Positions 22,200-34,079 are shown, counted from the first letter of the stretch. The stretch: DNA of 64,000 nucleotides from Angiostrongylus vasorum (GCA_018806985.1 JADANN010000464.1:715501-779500); one strand, 5' to 3'. Program-made: numbers and translations. The notes: generated from the sequence alone by a model not told the origin.

Positions 22200-23085
22200 C
22201 CACGCTGTTAATGAGAATTGCTGGCAAACGCTAAGATTTTACAGGTTAGGTGGGGCACATGGCCCATCATAACGACAAGCGGCGGCCCATGATTAGATTT
22301 TTGGGGAGATCCTATGTCCTCAGAGAATACTCCTTTTCGTGTCTCTCCTGTAAAAAAAGTTCTAACGAACTCTGACACGCAACAAAACAAATAGAAAGTT
22401 TGCTGACGGTCGCCTAATTCATGTAGGGGTGAATTCCTGAGTAGGTGATTCAAAAGATACATTCTAATGGAGGGATCCCAGTTTATATGTTGACTGAAGG
22501 CTTTCTGGAATAATGAGTTACTATGGGTGGTGTAGATTGTTTTGATGAATTATAATAGCTTTTCCCGCGTTTGTTTTATTCCAGCTCGTACGTCCCAGTG
22601 TAAAAATTTTCATCGATGGCGCGGGTGATGGACCTTCGGAAGTCACTAACTTCTGCTTTCGGCCGAAGTGGTATGCAGCCCATATGCATATAGACATATC
22701 CATCCTCGCATCGAACACATAATTATGAATAAAATTATGTCTATGTGCGGAAAAATGTCATCTTCACATAGCAAAGACTGCGAGCTCATTCCGTGGATCC
22801 ACCTGCGTCTCGTTGCATAAATGAGATCGATTTTGGCCCGGTATACTCGCGCAACTAACTGGCCCGGTCTCACTCTTTAATGGGAACTCGTATAAACGTT
22901 TATTCTTATTATTGTCACTTATTAATTGGTGATTAGTTATCCTGCTATATTAGTATTAATTGGTGTCTTCCAAATATTGTAGCATCCAGTGGTTTTGTTA
23001 AATTTTGTGTTGAATGTGGATATCGTCTCACATCAGGAAACAGAAACTCCCACGTCCAACTTTCTATTAACCTCGGCATTGATTG
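22200..23085. other. No supported gene; one end motif
   Basis: No exon or SINE is recognised. At 23,058-23,080 the Penelope-type end motif 'tttctattaacctcggcatt' occurs, directly before the fold-back element. Confidence 0.4.
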
Positions 23086-23148
23086 AATAATTTTTTCTAT
23101 TTCTGTTTAGCAAACACGAGGCTATTTTATTTCTTTATTTACGTACAA

Positions 23149-23186
23149 ACTGACGTTTTGGCGGATTTCGTCTCCCTCAGAGCCGC
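23149..23186 (-). ncRNA. Hammerhead-like motif, left arm
   Basis: On minus: GGCT, CTGAGGG (last core A changed to G), then AGACGAAATCCGCC, AAAAC (G of GAAAC lost), GTC, AGTT. Core substitutions suggest decay. Confidence 0.35.
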
Positions 23187-23331
23187 TTTCTAGGAGTCTT
23201 CCACTAAGTATTTCACGTGGAGACCAACCGCACAGAGTTCACATGGAATCGTTATGATTGATTCCATTACAATGTGGACTCTGTGCGGTTGATCGCCACG
23301 TGAATTATTTAGTGGAAGACTCCTAGAAAGC

Positions 23332-23369
23332 GGCTCTAAGGAAGGCGAAATATACAGAAACGTCAGTTT
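23332..23369 (+). ncRNA. Hammerhead-like motif, right arm
   Basis: GGCT, CTAAGGA (G5-to-A change), A, GGCG, then a longer loop ending ATACA, GAAAC, GTC, AGTT. The stem II partner strand is lost. It mirrors the left-arm copy in the palindrome. Confidence 0.35.
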
Positions 23370-23539
23370 GTACGTAAATAAAGAAATAAAATAACACCTG
23401 GTGTTTGCTAAACAGAAGAAGAAAGAATTATTCAGGAAACAGACTTTTCAACGATTTGAGCGCTAGTTTAACAATTCATATATGAATGAATCACTCTTTA
23501 TTTTGCGTTTTAAATCATTCTCACATCACTCGACATCAA

Positions 23540-23830
23540 AGATTGCACGAATCCCAGTGTTTCCAGCATTTGATTTCATTTTATCGCACCCATAGGCCAC
23601 GGAGGTCATTATTAGATTTGGTGCATCTGTTGCTGTTAGAAGAGTTTTTCTGCCTTTCATGAATGCTCATCGAACACTGGTCAAGCCCATTTTCCCTCGA
23701 ATCCTGGAACAGCCGTGTTAGGCTTAACTCAGATCAACAGAGGCAAGCGCCATTTTTGTGGATTGTTGGGAGCCACCTGATTCCAAGCGATTATGGTTCC
23801 AATTTCTCGAACTCAGATAGATGGTAAGCT
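23540..23830 (-). repeat. SINE-C copy, diverged
   Basis: On plus it begins with the tail 'gaatcccagtgtttccagca' and passes 'gaatgctcatcgaacactgg', then 'tccaatttctcgaactcaga' near the head side. The layout equals that of the 37,548 and 54,085 copies. Confidence 0.55.
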
Positions 23831-23839
23831 TCATTAGCC

Positions 23840-25620
23840 CTGAGCGGGGAGTTTTGGAGCTTGCAACATGTGAATTACATTCTTGTTCCAGGGTTCCAAA
23901 GAAATGGTTGTGCTGGAAGAATCCTATTCACAAGAAAGTGGATTTCCACCCGATCCGAAGCAGCCAGCGATTAGCCATTTTAAAGACCTGGAGTGCCTTA
24001 CTTTAGCGTTCCAAGGAAAACTGCCGCCGATACTCTCTAGGAAACTACTAATTTACTGTACTAGTGAACAGAATAGGAATTCGACTAGCTCGGTAGTTGA
24101 GGGTTATAATCCGAACTGCAAGAAGAGTTTCGATGACTTGCACGGGATGTCAAGACAAGCTATCCAAGTATCTATTAGCCTTTGAACGTATGTGCTCTCT
24201 GTTACTCTTTGTTTAGACGATGATCTTGAGAAGGAACAAACTGTTACTTATTTGGAGTGAAATTTGTGCTTTTACGTGGAGAGTCTTGACGTGTAGATGT
24301 TTTTTAAATAGATTTTTGACAACCCTCAACCGATAAGCCCTATTTGGACTTAAACTTGTTGATTATGCTAAGGACGGACTACTTTCCCACTAAGCCCAGA
24401 AGTTGTCAAATTAGTCATTTTTGCAGCCCTTTGCATAAGAAATATAAAGAAGCGCGAATTTTTTGTCGTGTTTGAGACAACGTTTTCGAATCAAATCGGA
24501 CTACTTCGAAGTGCAAATTGAATCAACTTCAAAGAATTACCTCCTCGGTGAAATAAAATTTCGCTTCACGTGGCTGAAGTTTTCCTCAGAGAAGGCACTA
24601 ACTGTTGCGAGTATGGTCATCCTAGAGAGGCTACCTTTTATACCTAGTAACAATCTCCTTTAAATGTTCTTTCTGTATCAGACGAAAGAATAACGATTCA
24701 CAGGTGTTATTATGACCTCCTGTGTCGGGATCGCGAAACTGCTCATAAATTCATGTTGAGTAATTGTTTTGACGTCACTGGTGCTCAAATGGTTGTAGAT
24801 GCTTTGACGATGGCATTTTCCCAAGCATCGTCGCAATTTACGAGCTGTGACGTTCGATTTTGCGAGGATAGTGTTTTCTGTAGATTTCGTCACCAGCTGT
24901 GGATAGATGTGGTCTAAGCTGTGTGAGCAACGTATAATCCATCAGGTGGCCACGGAAAATCGACGATATTGGAGTGTTCTGAGGAGAAATTTCTTGTTGT
25001 AGCAGAGCGATAAGCTGATTATTTAACTGCAGCCAACTAAGGATGAAAACGACCTAATCCCAACGGAAAGGCTTCAGCAATGTTTTAACCTGTTACAAAA
25101 CAAAACTCAACCCATCGTTATCATTTTCATAGGTTCTTAAGCTCTTCTTGGGTATTGTGCAGTCCTATTTTGTTTCATTTACTCGGCTTTGCAAAAATTC
25201 TCCCATTTCACTAAAAGCATTTAAAGCATAACCGAGATTTTATGATACTTTGGGATTCTGTTCACAATTCATCATGTCACATCACACAGTGGGAGGAAAA
25301 TTTATGTTTTAGAACGGATTTGATTATTCTTTTCCAAATTTGATGGAACTTCGTAGACTTTTAGCGCGAGTTTGAGACATTCTTGAGTTGGAAGTCGGTA
25401 TTCCATCCGACTTCGAATGCATATTTCATTTTAAGTTGCTTATTCTTCAGTTACTTAGTGATTATTTTAAAAAAAACCTTTACCATCTCGACTAAACTAG
25501 TTGTAGTATTGATTCAAAATTCGAGGAAATGCTTACATTTTCTTAATGATGCGTTTGTTCTTGCTCTTTATCTTGGATAAGAAAACAACCACATCGCTGA
25601 AGAGACTAATTGGTTAGTTC
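23840..25620. other. No supported gene
   Basis: Open frames of 60-100 codons exist (for example 23,883-24,185 on plus), but none shows a recognisable domain. I found no splice-consistent partner exons. Confidence 0.35.
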
Positions 25621-25699
25621 AAAGTGTTGCTGATATCTGACAAGCTCGAGATCTCTCAGCGCCTCGCAGCAGCGGCAGCGGAGCAACGCCCTGCTACTT

Positions 25700-25925
25700 C
25701 ATTCGGCTATTCCTTTGCCCCTCATCTTCATCTTTCTCTCATTTTTCTAGCTTCCCCTATTTCTCTTTTTTCTCATTCATTCTCTTACTCCCTCGTCTCT
25801 CCTTTTTTCCGTTTTACCTCCATTCCTTCGTTGTTTCTCAGCAGTAATTCTCACTCCTTTCCTCCCCCACCTCTTTCTCCCTATCTTTCTTTCTTTCTCT
25901 CTCTCTCTCTCTCTACTATAGCTGT
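25700..25925 (+). repeat. Pyrimidine-rich low-complexity tract with (TC)n
   Basis: A long run of T and C with few purines, ending in a (TC)n microsatellite at about 25,893-25,915. The 196-codon frame across it is a composition artefact. Confidence 0.7.
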
Positions 25926-25984
25926 TAATTCTCATTGCTTCCACTTTTTTTGCACTGAATATTCTTTTATTCCCATTATATCAC

Positions 25985-26440
25985 TAGGTACTTTGCGTTC
26001 ACTTTTTTATTTACTGCCCGCTCTTTTTTTAACGGCAGGGACTTATATGAAATATAACCGTAATGACGCTGAGATATTTGCAAAACTCCGGTCCGCTGGT
26101 GTCTGCGGTGGGGACCGAACACGATATCACTCTTTCGGGAGCTGGCACGTTCACCAACACACCATGCGCGTCGTGCGTTTTGCCTGTCTCTCTGCCGTGT
26201 TTTTTGACAATTAGGTGCTATCAGCTGACACCTGTCAACGGGATTATTTGTCGATAACACCTATTTGTCAATAACATGGCTGAGAGACAGGGGAAACGAA
26301 AGACACACATGGTGTGGTGGTAAACGCGTTAGCCCTCGGAAACGGTGATAGCGTGTTCGGTTCTCACCGCAGACACCAGCTGTCCGGAAATTTTGCAAAT
26401 ATCTCAGCATCATTACTGTTATATTTCACTAAGTGCTTTC
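25985..26440. repeat. FB fold-back element, copy 4 (two arms)
   Basis: The left arm (about 26,030-26,235) and right arm (about 26,270-26,440) are reverse complements around a short spacer. The family signature 'gacgctgagatatttgcaaa' is at 26,066-26,085 and its inverse at 26,393-26,412. The tRNA-like segment lies in each arm ('cacaccatgcg' on the left, 'tggtgtggtggtaaacgcgt' on the right). This is one of the best-preserved copies. Confidence 0.8.
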
Positions 26441-26444
26441 TTTT

Positions 26445-27695
26445 TCGCATTCCATTCATCTTGTATTATACCTTTTCTTCATAACGATCAGCTCCGTTTA
26501 TTTTTGTTGTTCATCATTTCATCCTATCTATGGAATTTTTTGACGTTTTCTGTTTTTTTTTACGTTGAATCTGTGCTTTCTTTCCGTTCTTTTCATCCTA
26601 TTCTCATCTTTACTATTATTTCGTTCTTTCCACTTTGCAATTCTTTGTCGTTTTGGCTTTTTTTTCACGTTTCATATTGTTTCCTAGAATGTTTCTATTG
26701 CCTTTGCACGGTTTCCAAGGAGTTTCTTTCTCATTTTATTCACGTCCTTCGTATGTACATGTTCATATTCTCTGCTACATCATTGCCCTACTATTCTTGT
26801 CGCCACGTTCCCTTCAAGAATTCTTCCTTCATTCTTTTCTGTTCTCCATTTTCTGTTTTTTTCTGCAGCTACAGCCTTTTTTTCCCATGTAATCTAATTT
26901 TCTGTGCACAAATTTCTCATCTGTGAGGGTTTTCGTTCATGACGAATTTGGTTGGCGACTCATTCGCCACAGGGTTTCGTGCGGCTTGAGGTGTCTTATG
27001 CTAATTTGCTGACGTCGTTACGGCCGGTTTTCCTTTCGAACTCAGCATAAAGCGATTTATCGGGCTCATATTATTTGTTTCAGTGCTGACGTTTTTCAAA
27101 TTCTGTTTTCTCATTAGAGATTTACCTTTAGTTATAAACTTTTTGAAGGAAAAATGTTAGTGATGACATTTCTTCAACACAAACCCCATTTGTTTTTTAT
27201 TTGTATAAGCCAACATCACATATTGCCCGAATCCTATCACTTGCAATCGATTCGTAGTTTCTTCCTTTAACCGCGAAGGTTGACGAATTTGTTTCGTGAG
27301 TTCGACTGCTATTTTTTGGACTTTATTCTCTCCAAAAAGCTGATAAAGACGGTTAAGCAAGTCGATTCTCTTCGAAATCGTGGAGTAGTTGTGCTAAAGC
27401 GTTCTCAGATTTTCACCACGCGCTGACACCGCCATTTAGAAATCGAAGGAAACTCTTCTCAGATAAGTATAGCACCGATTTCACTATTTCAGAGGGATGG
27501 GTGAGCTGACTGGTTCTCAATGAACCACCATGTGAGATTTGTACAGCACTGCTCACCACTGCGCTTCCCACGTTCGCTGGCTTCAATCTCCATTTTGACC
27601 AGCAATTGCAGCGTTTTTTAAAATTGAGAGATTTCTTATTTTGGCTTATAGGAACCGTTACTATCTAAGCAAAATCTATTAGAATATTAATCTTT
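26445..27695. other. T-rich stretch; no confirmed gene
   Basis: 26,445-26,930 is T/C-rich, and the 193-codon frame there is compositional. At 27,157-27,390 a minus frame (RLYQLFGENKVQKIAVEL, then GFGQYVMLAYTNKKQMG) looks mildly protein-like and could be an orphan exon. I recognise no family. Confidence 0.3.
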
Positions 27696-27699
27696 TGTT

Positions 27700-27955
27700 T
27701 GTTGCCTATTACAGTTTTTCAAGGCAGTGTATGGAATCAAATACAACCACAATGATGATGAGATATTTGCAAAACTTGGATCTCAGTCCAGGTCGGACCA
27801 CCATTACCCTTTCCGGGAGTTTGCGTGTTACACACTGCACCATTGAGGCCCTTGTTTTTGCCTTTCTCTCAGCTTCTTGTTCTACTTAAGGGTGCCTTCA
27901 GCAATTCCCTATCAGCGAGATCTCTATCAGCGCGATCTTTTAAAAATTTACCCTT
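27700..27955 (+). repeat. FB element, single arm (copy 5)
   Basis: One arm only: 'gatgatgagatatttgcaaa', then 'ccattaccctttccgggag', then 'cctttctctcagcttcttg' and 'gccttcagcaattccctatc'. It has no inverted partner nearby. Confidence 0.65.
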
Positions 27956-28094
27956 CTTTGTAAGGACTAAAATTAAAAAATAAAGATTGAATTAATTAAT
28001 AATTAAAAATTTAAAAGAATAAGACGATTTTTTTTCTACAATACTAAAATTGTAGGTTTCCTTACCTTAAACAATGTTCCACCAATTGCAATCT

Positions 28095-28350
28095 AGTGGC
28101 TAGAGGTGCTCTCAAATATACACAGGTTAGCACTTTGGTTATATCCCATGCTCCCTTTGCAAACCAAGCCCGCATTTCTCAAGGCTTTGGAATTTAGTAC
28201 TAGTCTTTTCTGAGAGGGTAAAAAATCTTGACCTGGCATATCGGTAGGCCTTCGTAGGCGACTGCGTTCCAAGTAACCGTGACCTCCACGATTCTAACAG
28301 TGAACTCCAGTGCATTATTTATCTCTAAGGGGTTAATCAGTTCCGATCTC
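28095..28350 (+). repeat. SINE-A-like copy, diverged
   Basis: 'ggctagaggtgctctcaaat' at the head side and 'ctggcatatcggtaggcctt' in the body keep the SINE-A spacing. The tail is lost. Confidence 0.4.
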
Positions 28351-28552
28351 TGTATCCTCTTCCTCTCTATTTTCCGAAGTACTGTGGGGGTAACTTGGTA
28401 AGAGGTCTGATGAGTAAATGACAGTCGCATGTATCCTAGTTTGCTTTTCTAGTTTATTCTATCAATTTCATGACAGTAGTTCTATGTCGTAGTTGTTGTG
28501 CGAGGATTTGAGAAAATGATGGATGATTTCGTTTACCTATTATCGGACACTC

Positions 28553-28705
28553 GAGCGTGTAGCGCAGTGGTTAGATTAATGCCGTGCACACTAGGTCGAT
28601 CACTGGCCAAGTCTCGTGGCCTGGACTCATCGAACCTTCCACGCCTTTTGGGTAGGCAAATTGATAGCAGTCTTCTTTGGTAGGGTGAAAACACTGGTTT
28701 GACAT
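28553..28705 (+). repeat. SINE-A copy, 5' half
   Basis: The head 'gtagcgcagtggttagatta' is a clear box-A-like tRNA segment, with a weak box B at 'ctaggtcgatcactgg'. The body then carries 'ggtaggcaaattgatagcag'. It is cut off by the Penelope element that follows. Confidence 0.7.
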
Positions 28706-28805
28706 ATTTATTTATATGATCTTTTAGACTGATCTTCTTTAGCTGATGCGAGGTTCGCATAGGTCTTCGTTGTCGTTGTCGTCGTTGTTGGTGTTGTTGG
28801 TCGAT

Positions 28806-28841
28806 GGCTGACGTTTCGGCGATTTCGCCTTCCTCAGAGCT
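28806..28841 (-). ncRNA. Hammerhead-like ribozyme motif, left end of Penelope element
   Basis: On minus: AGCT, CTGAGGA core, one extra A, stem II GGCG with loop AAAT and CGCC (four perfect pairs), GAAAC, GTC, AGCC. The core CUGANGA and GAAA are intact. Three stem I pairs form between AGCT and AGCC. The predicted cut is after GTC. The extra A between core and stem II departs from the canonical motif. Confidence 0.6.
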
Positions 28842-28949
28842 TGGTCGTATTTTTATATTAGAATACTTTAATTATTCGGTGGAAAAAAAGACTGAAGTAT
28901 TGATGAAGATCAAACTTTTAAATAGATGGTGGGTTAGGATGCTACGGTC

Positions 28950-30440
28950 AAATGTAGTTCTACGCCATATTGAACAGGAATGCTACTCACCGTGATGTTA
29001 CGAGTGGGACTGGCCCACGCGTTGTTCACATGGGATCGCGAGCAAGACACACCCTGGGGTCGAAATATCATTTTGAAATACGGCGCCAGGTCACGTGTGA
29101 TAGTGAGGCATTCGTCTTTCCAGTTCATCTTTAAATTTTTGAAATTTATCCAAAACGCCTCAAGGGTTTTACGCGTTGATGTTTTCGATTCCTGGGCTAG
29201 GATCCGCACATTCACTTCAAAAATCATCGCCGTTGTGTTTTTGTGCCCTATGCGTACCTAGAGGAGTGTTTTCACGAATTTTAACTTTCCCTATCTAGAT
29301 GTTCTTTTATGCGGACACAAAGTGGTCTACCCGTTTCCCCCAATATATTCCTCATCGCATACGTTACATGAGGTCAAGTATATTATACCTGAACTCGTGC
29401 AATCGCCGTCTCTCCTGTTAGGACAGATCGTACAGTTTTTCTGAGCTGCACAAACGATCATAGAGACGGTTACGAACTAACTGACGGCGTAGGGTATTGG
29501 GTGGGATGTCAGTAATCGTTACATAATTTTCAAGATCACTTTTTTCTTAAGTATCTCTTAATGGCGTAACTTACTTCATTTGATATGAAGGGTAGTTTAA
29601 AAAGGATCTTACTTACTTCCGAAACATTATTTTGGGGAAATACCCTACGTTTTTGTCCTACCCGAATGGATTCTACGTCGTAGCCATTGGAAATGGCTAT
29701 TTTTCGTGCCAGGTTCAGCGATTCCTTCTTTTCCTCTTCTCCTGTGCACACATTTCTAGCCGTACGGTAGATCTTTTTGATAAGTGCTTTTTCATGTGTG
29801 AAGGATGAGAGGAGGGGTAGCGAACTAGTATATTTTTACTACTTGGCTTACGATACCATTTTTGTTATATAGCCACTTTCTGAGAGCTTTCTTTGGATGT
29901 TTAAGAATGGAAGCCAGTTTTCGGTTGGCTTTTCTCGTGTAAATTTTATATAATCTGACTGTCGGTTTAACAATTCAAAGAACTCATCCATCTGTTCTTG
30001 TGTGGAACATCTGTTCTTGATGAAGCAGTCGTCTGTGTATCGACAGTAGAGTAAGGGTCGGTGATCGAGAACTGGAGCTTCCACCTTAGAAAGGAAAGCG
30101 ACGGCAAGGCTTGGAGCTAAACACTGTCCCATGGCCAACACTCTAATTGTGCAAAAATATTTTCCAGACCACCTAAAGATTGAACAACTAAGACACTGTT
30201 TTAAGAGAGTCATTAGTTGCGCAATCGACAAAGCCGTACATTTTTATTTTTCTTCTCCTGCTCTACGAGCAACTCGAAAAATGGCTTGCATTGCGGAGTC
30301 ATTCGACACGTTGGGATAACGTGAAGTAACATCGAATGACTCCATTACATGCGTGCTGCTTGGTTGCGCGCACCGTAGATGGTCTAGAAATATTTTGGTG
30401 TTGGGTAGATGGATTGGAATGAATTTTAGCAACTAGGTCA
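28950..30440 (-). pseudogene. Penelope-like RT and GIY-YIG endonuclease, broken
   Basis: On minus, in order: STHVMESFDVTSRYPNVSND (30,350-30,290), MSIAQLMTLLKQCLSCSIF (30,231 on), LAMGQCLAPSLAVAFLSKVE, and RYTDDCF (about 30,040), the YxDD-type catalytic motif of the reverse transcriptase. Then come KFTREKPTENWLPFLNIQ, SLNLARKIAISNGYDVESIR (about 29,690), LPFISNEVSYAIKRYLRK (29,540), and PPNTLRRQLVRNRLYDRLC (29,500-29,440). A frameshifted Cys motif and EEYIG/GRPLCVRIKEHL piece (29,400-29,290) and KTLEAFWINF with RKDECLTITRDLAPYF-like end (29,000-29,160) follow. The N-terminal part and several in-frame joins are missing. Confidence 0.85.
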
Positions 30441-30821
30441 GAATAAGGTTTAAGAACCACGTTATTCTATCCGTTGGCCTGCCTTTAGAACTGATGATAG
30501 GTCTAACTTTAAATGATGATGGGTTCGTTGATGTAATATCATCGGTTGAAGTAAGCTTGTGTGATAAAGGACAGGGCAGTTGGATATTCGTTTTTAAGTC
30601 GAGAAATAACTGAAGGCTCTAAATCGCGACCCCACGTGAACAACGCGTGGGCCAGTCCCACTTGTAACATCACGGTGGGTAGCTTTTCTGTTCAACATGG
30701 CGTAGAACTACATTTGACCGTAGCATCCTAACCCACCATCTATTAAAAGTTTGATCTTCATTACTACTTTAACCTTTTTTTCCACCGAATAATTAAAGTT
30801 TTCTAATATAAAATACGTCCA

Positions 30822-30857
30822 GGCTCTGAGAATGGCGAAATCGCCGAAACGTCAGCC
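30822..30857 (+). ncRNA. Hammerhead-like ribozyme motif, right end of Penelope element
   Basis: The best stem I example: GGCT (30,822-825) pairs fully with AGCC (30,854-857). Stem II is GGCG (834-837) with loop AAAT and CGCC (842-845), four pairs. GAAAC is 846-850 and GTC 851-853. The core at 826-832 reads CTGAGAA, one base off CTGANGA, followed by a T where other copies have the extra A. The ACGT across GAAAC/GTC is self-complementary and would form stem III only between two molecules. Confidence 0.6.
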
Positions 30858-31019
30858 ATCGACCAACAACACCAACAACAACGACAACGACAACGAAGAC
30901 CTATACCAACCTCACATCAGCTAAAGAAGATCAGTTTATAAGATCAAATAAATAGATATATCAACTATCTGTGCCGAGGTTTGTAGAAAGTCGGTCCTTT
31001 GAGTTACTGGTTTGACATA

Positions 31020-31270
31020 TTAACATTTTATTTAGCTCCTATTTTTTTCATGGCAGCGTACGGTATGAAATAGAATCATTGATGTGGTTGCTGATACAGC
31101 GATTGAGTAAGAAACTGCCTGAGAGAAAGGCAAAGCAGGAGCCTCGGCTAGTGTGGTGGATAGCACATGAACCTACGGTAAGGGCATTCGCGAGTTCGAA
31201 GCCAATCTGATAATCCGAGTACTGCTCATATCTCAGCACCATTGTGGTTGTATTGACTGGTTACACCACT
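31020..31270 (-). repeat. FB element, single arm (copy 6)
   Basis: The inverted arm reads 'agcctcggctagtgtggtgg', then 'gtaagggcattcgcgagttc' and 'ctcatatctcagcaccattg'. It has a tRNA-like layout with a box-B-like 'gagttcgaagcc'. Confidence 0.6.
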
Positions 31271-31274
31271 AGGC

Positions 31275-32150
31275 TACTGCAAGTAATTTCACAAGCAAGA
31301 TAAGAATTTAGTCACCTCCACTGTGCAACGAAAGATATCAAATGCTTGAGGCATCCTTGAAGGATTGATCAACTCCGTCCGTTACTTATCCATTGTCATC
31401 AAACTTTCACCAAAATCTTCTTCAAAGTGAAATTCGAGGATCGCAGATTTGTCATTTCTCTTGCTGAACCATTTCTTTTTATCACACATCACCATGTATT
31501 CAGGGGACACTTGGTGTTTGTGATATAAAAAAACAAATGTTCATACAAACGTCATAACAACAATCTCTCCTAGCACCGATACGATTGAATTCTACTCGTC
31601 AACTTTTTTCAACTTTCGAATCCGGTTCAGGTGTGCAGAAACTGTTCGACAATTGCGCTACGCCCCTAGTTCTTCCGCATTCTCCCTTGTCGTCGTTGTG
31701 TTCGGATCAACTTCAGCTTGATAGTTTCATCACGGTCGTCGTCTGTAGTGTTTCTCATCTTCATTACTCTCATCATATGTTCGTCATAAACCTTTTTAAA
31801 TCAACGTCTTAGCAAAACTTTTAAACGAATGCAAATCTGCATTTCACATCGCTTCAAGGTCTTATGAACTCATTTGAACTTGTGAAAATATTGGAATGAG
31901 TTTACTTTTTTTTACTTTTATTCTAACAACATATCGAATTCGAACATTTTTCGAATAATCTACTATTAGATTGTTCAAGAAATAATCCCCGCATTGACTA
32001 TCCAATGTTTTATGTCGTTGTGTTCATACCGTGTACCGTGTTAAACCGATAAAAAAAAACGCAAGCCAACGATGTTTAGCATGAATGACAGGAGGATAAT
32101 CTTTCCGAGCAAATATTTTCATCAGAAAAAGGTTTCAATGATTTTATTTG
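31275..32150. other. No supported feature
   Basis: No gene or repeat family is recognised in this stretch. Confidence 0.35.
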
Positions 32151-32157
32151 TGAGTAC

Positions 32158-32550
32158 CTCCCAACGGTTTACCGCCTCATCGTGGCTGGGAGGTGTTCCT
32201 GGGTGTCGGACTGCGATGTACAGCCGGGGGATTCGTTCTCCCGGCAGGGTCTCTCAAGCTGAGAAGGAGTCCGGCGTTTCCATCAGGAAGCGTAGTTAAG
32301 AGTAAACCAATACCAGGATCCACCACCGTCTTGGTATCAAAGTCGCATGGTGGTAGATCTCCCTCTGATCCACAAGGGCTGCTACTGCCTGTCGTGGTGG
32401 CGACCTGGGGGCAGACTTTGGCCAGGCTGACCTCGGGGATTCCAGGAAACGACAATGGCTTAACCAGCAAATCCCTGAAAGATGGTGATTATGCTGGGGC
32501 CCGCACAACTAGTGAGCACGGGCCGTTCAAGTATCAAGTAAGTAAGTATT
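32158..32550 (+). repeat. SINE-B copy, full length
   Basis: About 390 bp from 'caacggtttaccgcctcatc' to the 3' end 'caagtaagtaagtat'. The (taag)n-type tail is typical of sequences moved by RTE-clade machinery. It matches 39,724-40,115 and the inverted copy at 15,889-16,273. Open frames within it on both strands are incidental. Confidence 0.8.
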
Positions 32551-32559
32551 TGTGGGTAT

Positions 32560-34075
32560 AAAACGAATTCATCCCCTAGAACTGCTTGAGATCTGGAAAA
32601 AATCTCTACAAAAGAGAAGCATCGTCGAGAAATTTGCTTCAAGAATTGTGGTGTCAGCGACTCTAGCATTGGCAAATTGAAAGGGCCAACCAGTTCTATT
32701 GTAAGGGCAACGACCGAACACATTTCTAACAACAAACAGTTTGATAGATGGTGAAATATTTCCAATACACTCACTGTACTTCTTTCCATCAAGCCACTTC
32801 ATTTTTTTTTGCATGCACTTTGTCAATCAGGTGAGGAACTTAAAAGTCGAACTTACGTTGAAAAAAAAGGTCTTCAAGCGGGTTTCTCATCAAGGACTCT
32901 TTGGTCCCAAAAAGGTAGAATTTTCCGTCACTTGGGATTAAATTACAGAAAGTGGTGAATTGAATTCACAAAGAATGGTGTGCACCATAAAACAATCTTT
33001 GTGATTGCTGTTTTGCTGGTTGTGAAAGCTTAAGCTTTTTTTTCGGAATTCTGACATAGTAGTACTAACTAGGTCGTTACCACTTCGTCAGAATAGAAAA
33101 TTCGACTTGTTGTGGTTTGCATGGTAGGCTGCCACTTGAAGACTTGGCTTTTTGAAGAACAGTGACAATTCTTAGCTCAGGGTCCACCTTGATGACTTCC
33201 GGAATGGAATGTTAAACTCGTTTCTGGTTCTGGTGCTCTTATTTCTGACAAGAAGGACTTCGTGCTGAATAGCATATTACTACAGCTAGGACATCCCTCT
33301 TCCTCGTTGCCATGGTGGTGTGGGAAACTACACAAGAAGAATGTTCCATAACTACGAAAGAAGAAAAAGAAATTTCAGAGTGCAACCTTTTCAGTGTTGA
33401 AAATAATTCATGCTCATGAAAATAATGTGCCGATCTAATTGATTTTATCCATTGATTTGTCCGTTTATATAATAAATTTCAGTCTCCATATCATCAGAAG
33501 TAGAGGATTCATGCACACCTTGTAGTGTTCCTGTCTGATAAATTCTTTTCATTCACTAAGAAAACTCGATATTTGGCTTGTAGGTGAAATTTTTTTCGCT
33601 CTTAGTTTTTTTTCCCTTCTGTAATTTATAAAATCTTCTCAGCACTTGAAAGAATTTGGATATAACTCCAAATGAATAGGTAAAAAACTTTACTAGTTTT
33701 TGTCAGAAAACACTACTTAATTTCCTTTTGTCTCAAATGTTACTGTGTTGTATTTGCCATGTCCTTTTCAGTTCTTCACTGCCTTTACTGCAGTCGTATA
33801 GAATTAAACTAACCAGGATTGTAATGGATTTTGTAATGGATTTTGAGACGACGGTAGTGATAAGTTGTTGTGGTGAGAAAATTTGCTCTCCGTATTCGTC
33901 TAGCCAAATCAGACTAGCCTTTTTTCACTCGTAGTTTAGTTTCACTAGTTTTTAATTTTAGTTCTATTTTTATTATCTTGGAAGTCCCATTTTGTCCACA
34001 TGCTTTCTAGAAGAGTTTTTAAACTCTAAAAGTGAAATGATTCTTTCCTGAGAAAGAGGCAAATGTAAAAGTCTA
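32560..34075. other. No supported gene
   Basis: No recognisable exon or repeat family. A weak minus-strand open frame at 32,569-32,826 lacks identifiable motifs. Confidence 0.35.
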
Positions 34076-34079
34076 ATTG

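Larger units (their letters stand above)
23091..23433. mobile_element. Penelope-terminal fold-back element
   Basis: A palindrome of about 343 bp. The left arm (about 23,091-23,250) reads from 'tctgtttagcaaacacgagg' through 'gacgttttggcggatttcg' to 'ctaggagtcttccacta', and the right arm (about 23,270-23,433) is its reverse complement with scattered differences. Each arm matches the terminal region at 7,070-7,350 next to a Penelope ORF remnant, and each carries a hammerhead-like motif. It has no coding capacity, so it is a terminal-only, non-autonomous derivative. Confidence 0.75.
28715..30955 (-). mobile_element. Penelope-like retroelement with inverted terminal repeats
   Basis: About 2.24 kb. 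The terminal arms at 28,715-29,048 and 30,625-30,955 are inverted copies of each other ('gatcttctttagctgatgcg' at one end, its complement at the other, then CAA/GTT-rich repeats, the hammerhead-like motif and 'ggcccacgcgttgttcac'). Between and overlapping the left arm lies a minus-strand ORF remnant with reverse-transcriptase and GIY-YIG parts. Inverted flanking repeats are a known arrangement of Penelope-like elements. The ORF is broken, so this copy is not autonomous. Confidence 0.85.

Noticed and set aside
25624..26214. 196-codon frame, Phe/Ser/Leu-rich
   Set aside because: It runs through a pyrimidine-rich tract, (TC)n and an FB element; composition explains the openness.
26345..26926. 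193-codon frame with apparent hydrophobic segments
   Set aside because: T-rich composition gives Phe/Leu/Ser runs; it begins inside an FB arm and shows no conserved motif.
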